A stretch of 64,000 nt of DNA from Polynucleobacter sp. AP-Nino-20-G2 (GTDB taxonomy: Bacteria > Pseudomonadota > Gammaproteobacteria > Burkholderiales > Burkholderiaceae), in assembly GCF_018688235.1 (NCBI RefSeq), contig NZ_CP061313.1, positions 1,037,130 to 1,101,129 of the forward strand, read 5' to 3'. Position 1 is the stretch's first letter. The number at the start of each line of letters is the position of its first letter. The translations under genes were made by a program, and so were the position numbers. Shown here piece by piece: positions 63,556 to 64,000 of this stretch. The notes beneath the pieces are model-generated. The model was not told the origin of the DNA. It did not search any database and saw only the letters and a program-made list of their open reading frames with translations.

Positions 63556-64000
63556 GCTTTAATCTCTGCAACAACAGGGGCATGATCAGAAGGCTGCTCC
63601 CAAGTGCGAGGCTCCTTATCGATAATGCTTGAGCTGCATTTTTCTTTAAGGGCTTCGCTGAGCAGAATATGATCGATACGCATACCGGCATTGCGTCTGA
63701 AACCCATCATGCGGTAATCCCACCAACTAAATGATTTCGGTGCCTGCTCAAACATGCGGAAAGAATCGTGCAAGCCCAAATCAATCAGTCGCTGAAATGC
63801 TGCACGCTCTGGTGGTGATACTAAATTCTGACCAATCCACTTCGCTGGATCGTGGACATCGGCATCAGTCGGCGCGATATTGAAATCACCCAACAAAGCC
63901 AAGCGATTATTTTGGGTAAGCTCTTCTTTTAACCAATCCTGCAGCGCCTTTAACCATCCCAGCTTGTAAACAAATTTATCGCTATCAAGTGATTGCCCAT
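63552..64000 (-). CDS. xthA: Exodeoxyribonuclease III, C-terminal part (cut by window edge)
   Basis: 148 residues plus stop; the 5' part lies beyond 64000. The frame is open to the edge: GQSLDSDKFVYKLGWLKAL is followed by NNRLALLGDFNIAPTDADVHD, then RRNAGMRIDHILLSEAL and the catalytic histidine in PSDHAPVVAEI. This is the endonuclease/exonuclease/phosphatase fold of XthA, which repairs abasic sites. The start shown by the first TTG at 63902 is internal, not real. Confidence 0.93.
   Translation of the reverse strand, partial: GQSLDSDKFVYKLGWLKALQDWLKEELTQNNRLALLGDFNIAPTDADVHDPAKWIGQNLVSPPERAAFQRLIDLGLHDSFRMFEQAPKSFSWWDYRMMGFRRNAGMRIDHILLSEALKEKCSSSIIDKEPRTWEQPSDHAPVVAEIKA

Noticed and set aside
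1..64000. CRISPR arrays, transposases, integrases, tRNA and rRNA genes
   Set aside because: Looked for on both strands and none seen; gene content and order are those of core chromosome.

Overview
The window is ordinary, densely packed chromosome of a betaproteobacterium, most likely Polynucleobacter or a close Burkholderiaceae relative. I base this on protein flavour, on a GC content that looks mid-40s by eye, on very short intergenic gaps, and on gene orders known from Burkholderiales: gntR/mdh next to sdhCDAB-sdhE-gltA, leuCDB-asd-fimV-truA-trpFBA-accD-folC-SPOR-cvpA-purF-metZ, and aceE-aceF-lpdA beside a two-component system and folD. I saw no tRNA or rRNA gene, insertion sequence, prophage, CRISPR array or broken gene. 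No stretch without a gene exceeds about 230 bases. The only partial gene runs off the right edge.

Layout. (1) 22-8534, minus strand: a thiosulfate-oxidation cluster reading soxR-soxC-soxD-soxY-soxZ-soxA-soxX-soxB, ending with a secreted DsrE-like protein and a secreted metallo-beta-lactamase-fold hydrolase. (2) 8602-10367, plus strand: molybdate transporter modB-modC, divergent from soxR; SoxC is a molybdoenzyme, so the neighbours make functional sense. (3) 10374-32015, minus strand: 22 or more co-directional housekeeping genes with tiny gaps, covering succinate dehydrogenase, citrate synthase, leucine, aspartate-family, tryptophan, fatty-acid, folate, purine and methionine synthesis. (4) 32152-34467: a GntR regulator divergent from malate dehydrogenase, with a perfect 12-bp palindrome between them, then a small secreted protein that resembles MliC lysozyme inhibitors and a strong terminator. 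(5) 34497-36496, minus: a DUF2863 protein and YaaA. (6) 36565-48352, plus: an aminotransferase, a glutathione transferase, a 3-hydroxyacyl-CoA dehydrogenase, RarA, a cyclophilin, a PabB-PabC fusion, a Nudix enzyme, the Aat and Bpt N-degron transferases, PyrD and an IclR regulator. (7) 48368-50403, minus: a penicillin-binding-type peptidase and an EamA permease. (8) 50629-51195, plus: a phasin with a PhaR-type operator in its promoter. (9) 51275-57093, minus: the pyruvate dehydrogenase complex. (10) 57298-64000: a PAS histidine kinase and FixJ-type regulator, folD, prlC and the 3' part of xthA.

How it fits together: the window suggests an aerobic heterotroph with a full TCA and pyruvate dehydrogenase backbone, polyhydroxybutyrate storage (phasin, hydroxyacyl-CoA dehydrogenase) and auxiliary energy from reduced sulfur through a complete periplasmic Sox system that includes SoxCD. 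I found no clearly novel system. The most worthwhile observations are three well-formed operator candidates (upstream of phaP, iclR and mdh/gntR), the Sox-Mod linkage without modA, a mono-haem SoxA, the DsrE/hydrolase tail of the sox cluster, and the MliC-like protein behind mdh.
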